A stretch of DNA of 64,000 bases from Acetothermia bacterium UBA3571 (GCA_002375995.1 DFNI01000013.1:30952-94951); one strand, 5' to 3'. Shown: positions 7,651 through 16,819, numbered from the stretch's first letter. Translations and numbers: made by a program. The notes: generated by a model not told the origin, from the letters alone.

Positions 7651-10600
7651 ATGACCTCGGCGATATTCAGCGAACTCTGTCCCAATTGTGGCGGTGAAAT
7701 CGCGGCGGAACGGCTGGCCCGGGGCAGCCTCTGTGAGCGTTGCCTCCCTGATCCGGCGGATGATCCATGTGTTGCCCTGGCACGGCGGGAAAACCTTCGA
7801 GATTACGCCGAGGTATGTCGGCTCCGGAGGGAGGCCGCACGGTTCGTCGAGTTCTTCCGCGAACGCATCGGCTCTCCCCCCTGGTCACTCCAGCTCGCGT
7901 GGGCAAAACGGGTCTTGCTCGGCCGTTCTTTCGCCATCCTGGCTCCCACAGGGGTGGGAAAGACCACCTTCGGCATGGTAATGGCCGCTTATCTCCCTTC
8001 CCGCTCCTACCTCATCGTCCCCACAAGGCTTTTGGTGGAGGAACTTTCCCGGAAGCTTAGGGTTATTTCCCCCGAGAAGGAGGTTCTCGGCTTCACGGGA
8101 AAGGAAGACCAGCGCCGTCGCATAGCGGGAGGGGATTTCAATATCCTGATCACCACCTCCGTGTTCCTCCAGCGGAACCACGAGCTCCTCCTCGAGGCGT
8201 TCGCCGAGGATCAGGAAATTTTCGTCTTCGTGGACGACGTGGACTCGCTCCTTAAGGCCTCCCGGAACGTGGATCGGTTGCTTGGGCTTCTGGGTTTTTC
8301 CCCAGAGGAAATCGAGGCAGCGCTCGGCGGAGGAGAAGTGAAAAGGGATCCCCGGGGGGTATTGGTGGTATCCTCGGCCACGGTCCAACCGAGAACCAAA
8401 CGGGTCCAACTCTTCCAGCGCCTGTTGGGGTTCGAGGTGCAACGTCCCACTACCTCGTTGCGGAACGTAGCGGATCTCGAGGAAAGGGTGGCCTCCTTCG
8501 AAGCCGCCGTGAGGCGGACGAAAGAAACCGTCAAGGAACTCGGTCCCGGTGGCTTCGTGTACGTATCACAGGAGTTCGGCCGGGAGGGCGTGGAGGAGGT
8601 GTTGGATGCCCTGCGTTCGGCCGGGGTTCTCGCGGTCTCTTACGAAGATTTTCGCCCAGAGGCTCAAGAGAGGTTCCGAAATGGGGAGATCCAAGCGGTG
8701 GTGGGGATTTCCCATGGAGGGAATCCCCTGGTGCGGGGGATCGACCTTCCCGAGGCGGTGCGATACGCGGTCTTCGTCGGGGTCCCGGTGATCCTCTTCC
8801 CCGCGGAGGTCAGTTCCCTGGCCCCCGGGAGGCTCATGGGATTGCTCCTTGTTCTCAGGCCGGCGCTCCCCCGGGAAGAGGTTGAACAGAATCTGGAGTA
8901 TCTGCGGCGTTACCTCACCCTGCGTGAGGAGCACCTTCCCCGTTATCCTCGGATAAAGGAGCGGCTCGAGGGGATCGCTGAGCGCCTTCGTAAAGCGCTT
9001 CAGGACGAGGAGATCCTGTGGCACCTTAAGCGCTCGGGAAGCGTTTCCGTACGCGTACGAAACGGAAAGCGGTACCTCGCTGTAGCGGACGCCACAAGCT
9101 ACCTTCAGGCTTCGGGGAGGACATCGCGTCTGGCCCCGTGGGGCCTCACCCGGGGGCTTTCGGTCCTTTTCTGGTGGGATGAGGCCTGCTTCCGGAGCCT
9201 CCGGCGCCGCCTTCTTGCCCTCGCGGCCCAAGAGGTCGAGTTCCTTCCCGCGAAATCCGTCGACCTGAAGAAAGTCCTCTCGGAGGTGGACCGCGATCGA
9301 AAGAGGCTGCGGGAGTTCCGCCGGGGCGCGCCTCCGAAAGGCGCTCGAGAGCTTTTGCGCACATCCCTTTTCGTGGTGGAATCGCCCAACAAGGCCCGGA
9401 CCATCGCCTCCTTTTTCAGCCGTCCGCAGCGGCGGGCACGGGGAAAGCTCACCGCCTACGAGGTGACCACCGGGGACCGGTTGCTCGTAATCGCCGCCAC
9501 CATGGGGCACCTCACCGATTTGGTGGAGGAAGGGGGGATCCACGGCGTACTGGAAGTGGACGGCCGGTTTGTCCCCCTCTACGGCCCGATACGCCTCTGT
9601 CGGCGCTGCGGGGAACAGACCACCTCGTCCCGGTGCCCTCGTTGCGGCGGGGAACCGGACGTGGACAAACTGGAAACGATAAGGGCCCTTCGGGAGCTAG
9701 CTCTGGAGGTGGACGAGGTGTTGGTGGGGACCGATCCCGATTCGGAAGGGGAGAAGATCGCGTGGGACGTGTATTTGGCGCTCCGGCCCCTCAACCCCCG
9801 GGTGCTACGGGTGGAGTTCCATGAGGTGACCCCCCGGGCCATCCGCGAGGCGTTGGATTCCACCCGGGAGATCGCCGAGCCCTTGGTCCGGGCCCAGATC
9901 GTGCGCCGGGTGGCCGATCGTTGGGTCGGATTTTCGCTTTCACGCCATCTCCAAGCACGCTTCGGGTCCCGGAACCTTTCGGCGGGGCGGGTGCAGGCCC
10001 CGGTCCTGGGATGGGTGATCGCCCGGGAGGAGGAGCGAAGGAAACGGAAAGGGCTTATCGTCGCGTCTTTGGGAGGGGTAGAGGTACGGTTCGAGCTCGG
10101 AGATCCCACAGCGGCCCGGAAGATCTTCACGCGGCTTGCGGAAACAGAGGTAAAACAAGTGTACGAAAACGAAGAAGAGCTTTCGCCACCGCCGCCGTTT
10201 ACCACCGGTGTGCTCTTGGTGGAGGCGTCCCGAGCTCTCGGGCTCCCGCCGGGAAGGACTATGTCGCTTGCCCAGGAGCTCTTCGAGGCCGGACTCATCA
10301 CCTACCACCGCACCGACTCCGCCCGGGTCTCCGATGCCGGGGTGATGCTCGCGAGACGGATCATCGCTGATCTCTACGGCGAGGAGTTCTTCAGGCCGCG
10401 GCGGTTTGGCGAGGGCGGGGCTCACGAGTGTATCCGTCCCACCAGGCCCATTTCCTCGGAAGAGCTCCGGGAGCTCATTTATACCGGGAGACTCGAGCTC
10501 ACCTTCCCACGGGGTGCGGCACGGCTTTACGAGCTCATCTGGAGAAGGTTCTTGGCCTCGCAGATGCGCCCGGCGCGGGTGCGAAAGGTGGGGTTGCGGT

Positions 10601-11058
10601 TTTCCCTCGAGGGCTTCACTGAAGAGAAGGAGTTCATCGTGGAGGTAGATGAGAGCGGCTTCGACCTCGTGATGCCCCTTCCGGTGGTGGAGCTTCCGGA
10701 AGAGCCACGCCTTGTGCCCCGGGAATTTCGGGAAGTGCCTGCGGCCCCGCCCCTTACCCAGGGGGAATTGGTAGCGCTGATGCGGGAGCGGGGATTGGGC
10801 CGCCCCTCCACCTATGCCCGGATCGTGGAGACCCTGCTTGAGCGCCGCTACGTGGTGGAGCGGAAGGGGTTCCTTTTTCCCACAAAGTTGGGGCGGGAAG
10901 TCCACGCCTATTTGGTCCAGAAGTTTCCACGTTGGACCGGGGAGGAGTTCACCCGGGAGCTCGAAGCCCACATGGACGCAGTGGAGGAAGGGCGCCTGGA
11001 TTACCAGGAGGTGCTCAAGGGAGTAAGGACCGTGATAGACGAGGCGAAGGCGGCTTGA
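7651..11058 (+). CDS. rgy: Reverse gyrase
   Basis: ATP-dependent topoisomerase that introduces positive supercoils; a hallmark of hyperthermophiles and some thermophiles. 1135 residues. The N-terminal zinc finger is CPNCG (10-14) with CERC (28-31). The helicase-like half has Walker A APTGVGKTT (98-106) and DDVD (195-198). The topoisomerase IA half starts at FVVESPNKARTIASFF and contains a second zinc finger, CRRCG with CPRCG, near residue 650. It has the catalytic Tyr in GLITYHRTDSARVSDAG (Tyr885). Both halves are intact, so this is a full-length single-chain enzyme. It has its own -10/-35 pair and an apparently leaderless start. hrcA follows on the same strand after 42 bases. Confidence 0.98.
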   Translation: MTSAIFSELCPNCGGEIAAERLARGSLCERCLPDPADDPCVALARRENLRDYAEVCRLRREAARFVEFFRERIGSPPWSLQLAWAKRVLLGRSFAILAPTGVGKTTFGMVMAAYLPSRSYLIVPTRLLVEELSRKLRVISPEKEVLGFTGKEDQRRRIAGGDFNILITTSVFLQRNHELLLEAFAEDQEIFVFVDDVDSLLKASRNVDRLLGLLGFSPEEIEAALGGGEVKRDPRGVLVVSSATVQPRTKRVQLFQRLLGFEVQRPTTSLRNVADLEERVASFEAAVRRTKETVKELGPGGFVYVSQEFGREGVEEVLDALRSAGVLAVSYEDFRPEAQERFRNGEIQAVVGISHGGNPLVRGIDLPEAVRYAVFVGVPVILFPAEVSSLAPGRLMGLLLVLRPALPREEVEQNLEYLRRYLTLREEHLPRYPRIKERLEGIAERLRKALQDEEILWHLKRSGSVSVRVRNGKRYLAVADATSYLQASGRTSRLAPWGLTRGLSVLFWWDEACFRSLRRRLLALAAQEVEFLPAKSVDLKKVLSEVDRDRKRLREFRRGAPPKGARELLRTSLFVVESPNKARTIASFFSRPQRRARGKLTAYEVTTGDRLLVIAATMGHLTDLVEEGGIHGVLEVDGRFVPLYGPIRLCRRCGEQTTSSRCPRCGGEPDVDKLETIRALRELALEVDEVLVGTDPDSEGEKIAWDVYLALRPLNPRVLRVEFHEVTPRAIREALDSTREIAEPLVRAQIVRRVADRWVGFSLSRHLQARFGSRNLSAGRVQAPVLGWVIAREEERRKRKGLIVASLGGVEVRFELGDPTAARKIFTRLAETEVKQVYENEEELSPPPPFTTGVLLVEASRALGLPPGRTMSLAQELFEAGLITYHRTDSARVSDAGVMLARRIIADLYGEEFFRPRRFGEGGAHECIRPTRPISSEELRELIYTGRLELTFPRGAARLYELIWRRFLASQMRPARVRKVGLRFSLEGFTEEKEFIVEVDESGFDLVMPLPVVELPEEPRLVPREFREVPAAPPLTQGELVALMRERGLGRPSTYARIVETLLERRYVVERKGFLFPTKLGREVHAYLVQKFPRWTGEEFTRELEAHMDAVEEGRLDYQEVLKGVRTVIDEAKAA

Positions 11059-11083
11059 ACGGAGCGGGGCTTTCCCGTTACAT
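11055..11083 (+). promoter_or_regulatory. Candidate hrcA promoter
   Basis: TTGAAC (11055-11060, overlapping the reverse gyrase stop), 17-base spacer, TTACAT (11078-11083). The leader would be about 11 bases with AGGGTGAG as the ribosome site. No CIRCE inverted repeat is visible here. Confidence 0.4.
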
Positions 11084-11100
11084 AAATAATAGGGTGAGCC

Positions 11101-12168
11101 ATGAAGCCAAGGGAACGTCGCTATGTCATATTGCGCGACCTTGTCGAGCTTTATACGAAGACCCGGAAGCCAGTGTCCTCCACCGAGCTGGTGAAGGAGT
11201 ACGGGTACCGGTGGTGTTCCGCCACGGTACGCAACGATCTCGCCGCGTTGGAACGGGAGGGGTACATCTACAAGCCTTTCCCCTCTTCCGGTCGGGTCCC
11301 CACCGCGAAGGGCTTCCGCTTCTACGCCCGTTGGATCCTGAAGTCCCTCAGATCCCACGGCGAGGTGGCCGAGCGGGCACTGGAGGGGTTGGGGAGGGCG
11401 TTCGAGGGGATAGCCTCGCTCCTTGCCCATCCCACCACCTTGGATATCTGGAAGGAAGCGGCGGCGTTCATCGCCTCGCTGGCTTCGCAGATGGGGTTCA
11501 TCATTTCCCCCGACATCGGGAGCCTCCGGATCGCCCGCGCGGTGCTCGTGCGGACAGGGGAACAGGAGGTCTCCCTCCACCTTCTCACCGAGGGGGAGCT
11601 TTCGGAGAAGTTCCCCATCCGCCTTCCCCAGCGAGTGAGCGACGCTGAACTGAAGGAAGCCGAGGAAGCCCTGGAGGACATCCTCAAGGGTCGCACCCTA
11701 AAGGACGCTCGCACCATCATGGAGGAGCGGGGGCTTCGGGCGCGAAAGTTCAGTTGGATTGTAGAAGAGATCCTGAAGGCCCTCGGCCGGGAGAACCGAA
11801 AGGTGTACCTCTCCGGACTCGAATACCTTTCGGAGGCGATCCGAGCGGGCTGCGATATAAAGCCCCTCTTCCGGGTCATCGGGGACGAGCGTCTCTTCAT
11901 GGAGCTCGTGCTCGAGAGCCGTCCGGAACACAAGGGGATCGAGGTCAGGGTAGGGGACTTCCCCGTAAAAGGGCTCGAGGAGTTCGCCCTGGTGAGCGCC
12001 GATTTCTACAAGGGAATGGGGGTCCTCGGGACCTTCGGTCCCATGTGGCTCGATTACTCCAAAGCCATCTCCGCGGTGGAGCTTATCGCCAGGGCCCTCT
12101 CCGCTTATACCGCGGCCGGCCCCACATCAGCGGCCTCCAGTCCCAGCGGACAGTCTCAGCCCCAGTAG
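11101..12168 (+). CDS. hrcA: Heat-inducible transcription repressor HrcA
   Basis: DNA-binding repressor of chaperone genes. 355 residues. The N-terminal winged helix contains VSSTELVKEYGYRWCSATVRNDLAALEREGYI (start VSSTELVKEY near residue 22), typical of HrcA. SSGRVPTAKGFRFYARW follows the wing, and the C-terminal GAF-like region carries GVLGTFGPMWLDYSKAISAVE, the family signature. Normally hrcA precedes grpE-dnaK; here it stands alone behind reverse gyrase and no chaperone gene is in the window. Its last 13 bases overlap the convergent flavin reductase gene. Confidence 0.93.
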   Translation: MKPRERRYVILRDLVELYTKTRKPVSSTELVKEYGYRWCSATVRNDLAALEREGYIYKPFPSSGRVPTAKGFRFYARWILKSLRSHGEVAERALEGLGRAFEGIASLLAHPTTLDIWKEAAAFIASLASQMGFIISPDIGSLRIARAVLVRTGEQEVSLHLLTEGELSEKFPIRLPQRVSDAELKEAEEALEDILKGRTLKDARTIMEERGLRARKFSWIVEEILKALGRENRKVYLSGLEYLSEAIRAGCDIKPLFRVIGDERLFMELVLESRPEHKGIEVRVGDFPVKGLEEFALVSADFYKGMGVLGTFGPMWLDYSKAISAVELIARALSAYTAAGPTSAASSPSGQSQPQ

Positions 12169-12632
12169 TCCCGCGGGTTATACCGGAGCGGGGCGGCATC
12201 CCCGGCCCACGCGTCCACCACTTCGCCCACGAAGATGGTGTGGTCCCCCGCCGGGTAGTTCCCCACCAATTTGCAGTCCAGCCACGCGGCCACCCCTTCC
12301 AAGATAGGGGCCCCGGTTTTCGCTATTCTGTAGGGGATATTGGTGAATTTGTTCACACCGCGGCCGCTTTTGAGGCCGAAATGGCGGGCGAGCTCCAGCT
12401 GATCTTGGGCCAAGACGTTCACGGAAAACGAGCCGGCCTCGGCGATGAGGTCATGGCTGAACCGGGTCTTCCCGACGGCCACCGCCACCAAAGGGGGGCG
12501 GTGGGAGACCCTCATGGCCCACGCACACGTGAGGGCGTTCACGCGGCCTCCGTGGGCCGCTCCCACCACGTAAACCCCGTAGGTGAACTTCCCGAAGGCG
12601 AGGGAAACCGGATCCTTCCCCAGCTTATCCAC
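12156..12632 (-). CDS. Flavin reductase-like (flavoredoxin-type) FMN-binding protein
   Basis: 158-residue split-barrel flavin reductase family protein. Visible are FTYGVYVVGAAHGGRVNALTC at the N-terminus, FSVNVLAQDQLELARHFG in the middle and the HTIFVGEVVDAWAG stretch (conserved His and Glu/Val). Members bind FMN and act as flavoredoxins or supply reduced flavin; the partner here is unknown. The GTG start lies inside the end of argF (8-base overlap), so it is translationally coupled to argF. It is convergent with hrcA and overlaps it by 13 bases. The N-terminus is fixed only by the coupling; no other in-frame start with an SD is evident. Confidence 0.85.
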   Translation of the reverse strand: MDKLGKDPVSLAFGKFTYGVYVVGAAHGGRVNALTCAWAMRVSHRPPLVAVAVGKTRFSHDLIAEAGSFSVNVLAQDQLELARHFGLKSGRGVNKFTNIPYRIAKTGAPILEGVAAWLDCKLVGNYPAGDHTIFVGEVVDAWAGDAAPLRYNPRDYWG

Positions 12633-13551
12633 CTCCCAAAAGCAAAGCCAAGAGGGCCTTCTGGGCGTGGAGCCTGTTCTCGGCTTGCTCGAAGATCACC
12701 GAGTGCTTGGAGCGCGCCGCCTCGTAGGTGAGCTCCTCCCCGTAGTGGGCAGGGAGGCAATGCATCAGGAGGGAATCGGGTTTCGCGTTGGAGAGAAGCT
12801 CCATGTCCACCGTGAACCCGGCGAAATCGCGCTTCTTTTTCTCCGCGATGGACTCCTCGCCCATGGACACCCAAACGTCAGTGTAGACCACATCGGCCCC
12901 TTCCACCGCCGCCCTGGGGTCGTGGAGGACCTCCACCTCGCCCCCGGCGGCCCGTACCAATTCAAGGACCTCTTCCCTGGGGCCGTAGCCTTGCGGGCAA
13001 GCGAGGCGAAACCGGAGCCCGAGCTTGGCGCAGGCGAGCATCAGGGAGTTAGCAACGTTGTTGGGATCGCCCACGAAGACCAAAGTGAGTCCCTCCAGGC
13101 GCCGCTTCCGCTCCCAGATGGTGAGCATGTCGCCCAGGGCCTGGCAAGGGTGGTAGGTGTCGGAGAGGCCGTTGATCACGGGCACGGTGGCGAAGCGGGC
13201 GAGTTCCTCTACCACGGCGTGCTCGAACACCCGGGCCATGATCCCGTGCACGTAGCGAGAGAGGACCAGCGCCACGTCTTCGGCCGTCTCCCGGACCCCG
13301 AGCTTGACCTCGTCCGGCCCAAGGTAAAGGGCCTTCCCTCCGAGCTCTTCCATCCCCACGGCGAACGAAACCCGGGTGCGAAGCGACGGTTTCTGGAAGA
13401 GGAGGGCCAAGGTTTTTCCCCGGAGCACATGGTCGTGGCGGATGCCGGCCTTTCTTTCCTCCTTCAGGCGCTTGGCGAGTTCCAGAACTTCCCAGATCTC
13501 TTCCCGGCTCCAATCGGCGAGGCTCACTAGATCCCTTTTTTGTAGCTTCAC
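12625..13551 (-). CDS. argF: Ornithine carbamoyltransferase
   Basis: Transfers the carbamoyl group from carbamoyl phosphate to ornithine, giving citrulline. The carbamoyl-phosphate loop reads QKPSLRTRVSF, the SLRTR variant of STRTR found in several OTCs; HPCQALGDMLTIWE and the ornithine-binding HCLPAH are present. I place the start at the GTG at 13551 because GAGGAGGT lies four bases upstream, giving 308 residues; a GTG at 13572 would add seven. It follows an amino-acid ABC transporter in the same direction with a short gap, which hints at arginine or ornithine as transported substrate, or at citrulline/arginine catabolism. Confidence 0.93.
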   Translation of the reverse strand: MKLQKRDLVSLADWSREEIWEVLELAKRLKEERKAGIRHDHVLRGKTLALLFQKPSLRTRVSFAVGMEELGGKALYLGPDEVKLGVRETAEDVALVLSRYVHGIMARVFEHAVVEELARFATVPVINGLSDTYHPCQALGDMLTIWERKRRLEGLTLVFVGDPNNVANSLMLACAKLGLRFRLACPQGYGPREEVLELVRAAGGEVEVLHDPRAAVEGADVVYTDVWVSMGEESIAEKKKRDFAGFTVDMELLSNAKPDSLLMHCLPAHYGEELTYEAARSKHSVIFEQAENRLHAQKALLALLLGGG

Positions 13552-13568
13552 CGTTACCTCCTCGATGA

Positions 13569-14237
13569 TCACTGTCGGGCCGTCCCCAGGCCCGGCACCC
13601 TGATCGCGGCTTCCACCAGCCGCAGGCCGAAGGTAATGATGAGGACAAGGGCCAAGTAGATCAGCGCCACCACCGCGTAGATCTCGAAGAAGCGGAAATT
13701 GTTGCTAGCGATGGTGCGCCCGATTCCCATGAGGTCGGGGAGACCGATGAGATAAACGATCGATGTGTACTTGAGCATATAGACCAGTTCGTTGGACCAA
13801 GCGGGGAGCACCAACCGCAGCGCCTGGGGGACGATCACGTGCTGGATCGTCTGCCCCCGGGTCATCCCCAACGAGAGCGCCGCCATGGTCTGTCCCCGCT
13901 TCACCGCCTGGATCGCCCCCCGGAAGTACTCCGCCTGGTACGCGGCGGTGTTGAGCCCCATGGCGATGATCCCCGAAAGGAGGGGGGTAAGGCGGATCCC
14001 CCATCCCGCGAGGCCGAAGTGGACCATGAAGAGCTGTACCAAAAGGGGCGTTCCCCGGAAGAACTGGACGTAGGCGCTGGCGAGCCAGTAGATGGGCCCC
14101 CGGGCGTACAGGCGCGCGATGGCGATGAGCAACCCCAACACTGCGCCGATGGAGATGCAAGCGGCGGTGAGCTCCACCGTGAGGAGCAAGCCCCGGCCAA
14201 GCTGCGGAAGCCATTCCCACTTGAAGATCAGCTCCAT
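13569..14237 (-). CDS. Amino-acid ABC transporter permease (HisM/GlnP type)
   Basis: 222-residue membrane protein with about five helices. It carries the polar amino-acid permease signature: FFRGTPLLVQLF, then AAYQAEYFRGAIQAVKRGQ and the EAA-loop region ALSLGMTRGQTIQHVIVPQALR. The ATG at 14237 overlaps the ATPase stop as TGATG, so the two are translationally coupled. It forms a heterodimeric channel with the permease at 14986-15678. A longer open frame upstream is only the antisense-frame shadow of the ATPase gene. Confidence 0.93.
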   Translation of the reverse strand: MELIFKWEWLPQLGRGLLLTVELTAACISIGAVLGLLIAIARLYARGPIYWLASAYVQFFRGTPLLVQLFMVHFGLAGWGIRLTPLLSGIIAMGLNTAAYQAEYFRGAIQAVKRGQTMAALSLGMTRGQTIQHVIVPQALRLVLPAWSNELVYMLKYTSIVYLIGLPDLMGIGRTIASNNFRFFEIYAVVALIYLALVLIITFGLRLVEAAIRVPGLGTARQ

Positions 14238-14986
14238 CAGCTGCTCTCCCCGTAGAACTCGGTGATCTTGCGCAGGAACTCGGCGGTCCGGGGTACCTTG
14301 GGGTTGGTGAACAAGACCTCCGGCGGCCCTTGTTCCACGATGACCCCCTTCTCCATGAAGATGATTTCGTCGGCTACGGACCGGGCGAACCCCATCTCGT
14401 GGGTTACCACCAACATGGTCATCCCCGCTTCCGCCAGCTCGATCATTACCTGAAGGACCTCCCCGATAAGTTCCGGGTCCAAGGCGGAGGTGGGTTCGTC
14501 GAAGAGGATGAGCTTGGGGTCCATGGCCAAGGCGCGGGCGATGGAGACCCGTTGCTGTTGCCCACCCGAAAGCTGGGCCGGGTACGCGTTGGCCTTGTCC
14601 GCAAGCCCCACCCGCGCGAGCTCCCGCATAGCCCGCTCCGTTGCCTCTCGCCTGGGCATCCGTTTCACCCTGATGAGGCCCAAACGGACGTTGTCCAGGG
14701 CGGTGAGGTGAGTGAAGAGGTTGAAGTCCTGGAAGACGAACCCGATCTGGGCCCGGATTTTGTATATGTTGGTCCGGCGAGAGGTGATCTCCTCGCCGTT
14801 CAGCCAAATCCGCCCCCGATCCGGCTCGGTGAGGCGGTTGATGCAGCGGAGGAGAGTGGACTTCCCCGTCCCCGAGGGTCCGATGATCACTTTGGTCTCC
14901 CCCCGCTCCAGGGTGAACGAGACCCCCCGCAGCACCTCTTCCTTCCCGTACCGTTTGTGTAGGTCCTCTACCACTAAAAGTGCCAT
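14237..14986 (-). CDS. Amino-acid ABC transporter ATP-binding protein (GlnQ/HisP type)
   Basis: 249-residue ABC ATPase energising polar amino-acid uptake. Walker A is GPSGTGKST (about residues 37-45), followed by Q-loop VFQDFNLF, signature LSGGQQQRVSIARAL, Walker B LILFDEPTSALDPE and H-loop VVTHEMGFAR. The HEMGFAR form is typical of the glutamine/histidine/arginine subfamily. TGATG overlaps couple it to both neighbouring permease genes. The membrane-bound complex also needs the binding protein encoded at 15746-16669. Confidence 0.95.
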   Translation of the reverse strand: MALLVVEDLHKRYGKEEVLRGVSFTLERGETKVIIGPSGTGKSTLLRCINRLTEPDRGRIWLNGEEITSRRTNIYKIRAQIGFVFQDFNLFTHLTALDNVRLGLIRVKRMPRREATERAMRELARVGLADKANAYPAQLSGGQQQRVSIARALAMDPKLILFDEPTSALDPELIGEVLQVMIELAEAGMTMLVVTHEMGFARSVADEIIFMEKGVIVEQGPPEVLFTNPKVPRTAEFLRKITEFYGESS

Positions 14987-15678
14987 CAGAACCGCTCCCC
15001 TGTTCCTTTGGCCTCGAAACCCGGGATCCGGTACCGCCGCTCCAGGGCCCCCAGGATCCAGTTGCCCATGTAGGTGAGGACGAGGAAGAAAAGGGCCACT
15101 AACATGAACGCGGGCAGCGCCAGGCCGTATTGGCGCCCGATGATGAACCGGGCCCTCTTAAATACCTCGATGACCCCGATGGCCGAAGCCAAGGTGGTGT
15201 CCTTGAGCACCGAGGAAAACTCGTTGGACCATGGGGGGATGGAGAGGCGGAGTGCTTGGGGAAGGATCACGTGGCGGATCGCCTGGAGACGCGTCATCCC
15301 CACCGAGAGGGCAGCCATCATCTGGCGGCTTCCCACCGCCTGGATCGCTCCCCGGAAGATCTGGGATTGGTACGCCGAGGACCGCAGCCCCAAGGCGACC
15401 ACAGCGGCTATGAAGGGCGTTATGGGCACGTGGAACTGGCGCAGCCCATAGTAGATGAGCAAAAGCAGGACCATCTCCGGCACCCCGCGGAAGAACCACT
15501 CGTATCCCACTGCCAGGGTCGCCAGTGGGCGCGGACCGTAGACCTGGATCAAGGCGATGACGATTCCCACCAAAAAACCCAGCGTCACAAGTCCCAATAG
15601 GATCTGGAGGTTGATGCCCAGACCACCCAGAAGGGAAGGGACCCCTTTAAGAAGCCCTTGCCAGTCGCTCGCCGTCAT
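14986..15678 (-). CDS. Amino-acid ABC transporter permease (second subunit)
   Basis: 230-residue permease with several hydrophobic segments and the family motif series EWFFRGVPEMVLLLLIYYGL, YQSQIFRGAIQAVGSRQMMAA and MTRLQAIRHVILPQALR (the loop that contacts the ATPase). It is the first gene after the terminator-like hairpin behind the binding protein and overlaps the ATPase gene (TGATG). It is paralogous to the permease at 13569-14237, with which it presumably dimerises. Confidence 0.93.
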   Translation of the reverse strand: MTASDWQGLLKGVPSLLGGLGINLQILLGLVTLGFLVGIVIALIQVYGPRPLATLAVGYEWFFRGVPEMVLLLLIYYGLRQFHVPITPFIAAVVALGLRSSAYQSQIFRGAIQAVGSRQMMAALSVGMTRLQAIRHVILPQALRLSIPPWSNEFSSVLKDTTLASAIGVIEVFKRARFIIGRQYGLALPAFMLVALFFLVLTYMGNWILGALERRYRIPGFEAKGTGERF

Positions 15679-15691
15679 TTGCGGGAAAGAT

Positions 15692-15734
15692 TAAAAAAGA
15701 GGGGGAGGGATTTCCACATCCCTCCCCCCTCCCT
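15692..15734 (-). terminator. Intrinsic terminator/attenuator between binding protein and permease genes
   Basis: On the minus strand a G-rich arm (15733-15718) and its C-rich partner (15711-15699) form a stem of about 13 pairs around a short loop, followed by six T (15698-15693). Placed inside the operon, it would lower permease and ATPase expression relative to the binding protein. Confidence 0.75.
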
Positions 15735-15745
15735 TCCAAGTTACC

Positions 15746-16669
15746 TCATTCGGAGGCCTTCTCCGCCAGGCACTTGGCGAAGTTATAGACCCGCTCCTCT
15801 GGGGCGAGGGTTTCGTCGTAGAGGGTGCCGATGCAGGACTTCCACGCCGCCTCCACCTTCTCCAGGGGCGGTCCGAAGTAGGCCTGGACCAAGTAGAACC
15901 AAGGAGAATCGGGGAGGATCCGGAACTTCACCTTCCACTGCCCTTCCGCCGGTAGGGAGAGATCATAACGAAGTCCCAGCTCGAGCATCCCTTCGTTAAT
16001 TTTGGGAAGCAGGCCCTTGGGGTCGCCGCTTGCTACCAAGAACCCAAAGTACTCGTTGGTCTCGATGGTGTCGAGGACCTTGAGCACGGGATAGGCGGCG
16101 AGGGACTGTTGGGAGGCGGGCTCGTCCTGGACCACCGCAGCGAGGCGGCCGTTGACGAGATCAAGCACGGCTTCGGGATAGGTTTCGTAAAGTACGAGCT
16201 TCACGTCCACGCCCTTGTCCACCAGGTTCGACTGCACCCAGTCGGCTCCAGTGGTCCCCCGTTGGGCCCCGATTTTATTTCCGCAGCAGAAAAGATCGTC
16301 CAAGGATTTGAACTTGGAGTCCTTGCGGATAAGGACAGCTTGGTTGGAGAGCCAGTAGGGGTTGGAGAAGTCCACCACCTCTTCTCTCTCCGCGGTGATG
16401 GTGAACCCGGAGGCCCCGATGTCCACTTCCCCAAGCCTGACAGCGGGGATGATGGAGTCGAAGGCTACCGGGCGAATCTCGATCTCATAGCCCATGAGGA
16501 CCGCGATGCAGCGCATGACATCGAGGTCAAACCCGAGGTAATCCCCCTCCGGGGAGGCCCACTCGAACGGGGCCCAGGGGATATCGGAGGCCACGATGTA
16601 TCTCTCCGCCCCCACCGTCGCCAACCCCGTTACCAAAAGCGACAACGCCAGCGCAAAGGTCAATCGCAT
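15746..16669 (-). CDS. Amino-acid ABC transporter substrate-binding protein (SBP family 3)
   Basis: 307-residue secreted binding protein. Residues 1-21 form a signal peptide (LTFALALSLLVTGLATVGA). The mature part follows the family 3 pattern: PWAPFEW, YLGFDLDVMRCIA, GEVDIGASGFTITAEREEVVDFS and NGRLAAVVQDEP. There is no lipobox cysteine at the cleavage site, so it may be free or held by the signal anchor. Two adjacent cysteines (DLFCCGNK) and two more near the C-terminus could form disulfides. It has a strong promoter and SD (GAGGAGGTG) and is followed by a terminator-like hairpin. The ligand cannot be read from sequence; argF in the same run favours arginine or ornithine. Confidence 0.92.
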   Translation of the reverse strand: MRLTFALALSLLVTGLATVGAERYIVASDIPWAPFEWASPEGDYLGFDLDVMRCIAVLMGYEIEIRPVAFDSIIPAVRLGEVDIGASGFTITAEREEVVDFSNPYWLSNQAVLIRKDSKFKSLDDLFCCGNKIGAQRGTTGADWVQSNLVDKGVDVKLVLYETYPEAVLDLVNGRLAAVVQDEPASQQSLAAYPVLKVLDTIETNEYFGFLVASGDPKGLLPKINEGMLELGLRYDLSLPAEGQWKVKFRILPDSPWFYLVQAYFGPPLEKVEAAWKSCIGTLYDETLAPEERVYNFAKCLAEKASE

Positions 16670-16713
16670 ATCCTTTACACCTCCTCTTTTTGTGGTTCAA
16701 ATCTACAAAAATC

Positions 16714-16743
16714 ACTATACTCGCGGGATGTGGGACCCGTCAA
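16714..16743 (-). promoter_or_regulatory. Strong sigma-70-type promoter of the amino-acid transporter operon
   Basis: On the minus strand TTGACG (16743-16738), 18-base spacer, TATAGT (16719-16714), about 45 bases before the ATG at 16669 that has a GAGGAGGTG ribosome site. Confidence 0.75.
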
Positions 16744-16813
16744 GTTTTGAGATGGCCGCCGGGCGCGGGACCATCGTGTTTTTTTCCGCGGCATTCGCCC
16801 ACGGGACCATGTG

Positions 16814-16819
16814 TATAAT
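16814..16819 (+). promoter_or_regulatory. -10 box of the secreted Gly/Lys-tailed protein gene
   Basis: A perfect TATAAT lies 40 bases before the ATG at 16859. No good -35 element is seen at 16-18 bases upstream. The preceding TGTG may partly compensate. Confidence 0.5.

Noticed and set aside
11059..11100. CIRCE element before hrcA
   Set aside because: No TTAGCACTC-N9-GAGTGCTAA-like inverted repeat is present.
9940..11580. 546-codon minus-strand open frame
   Set aside because: Antisense to reverse gyrase and hrcA, both well supported on the plus strand; no recognisable motifs.
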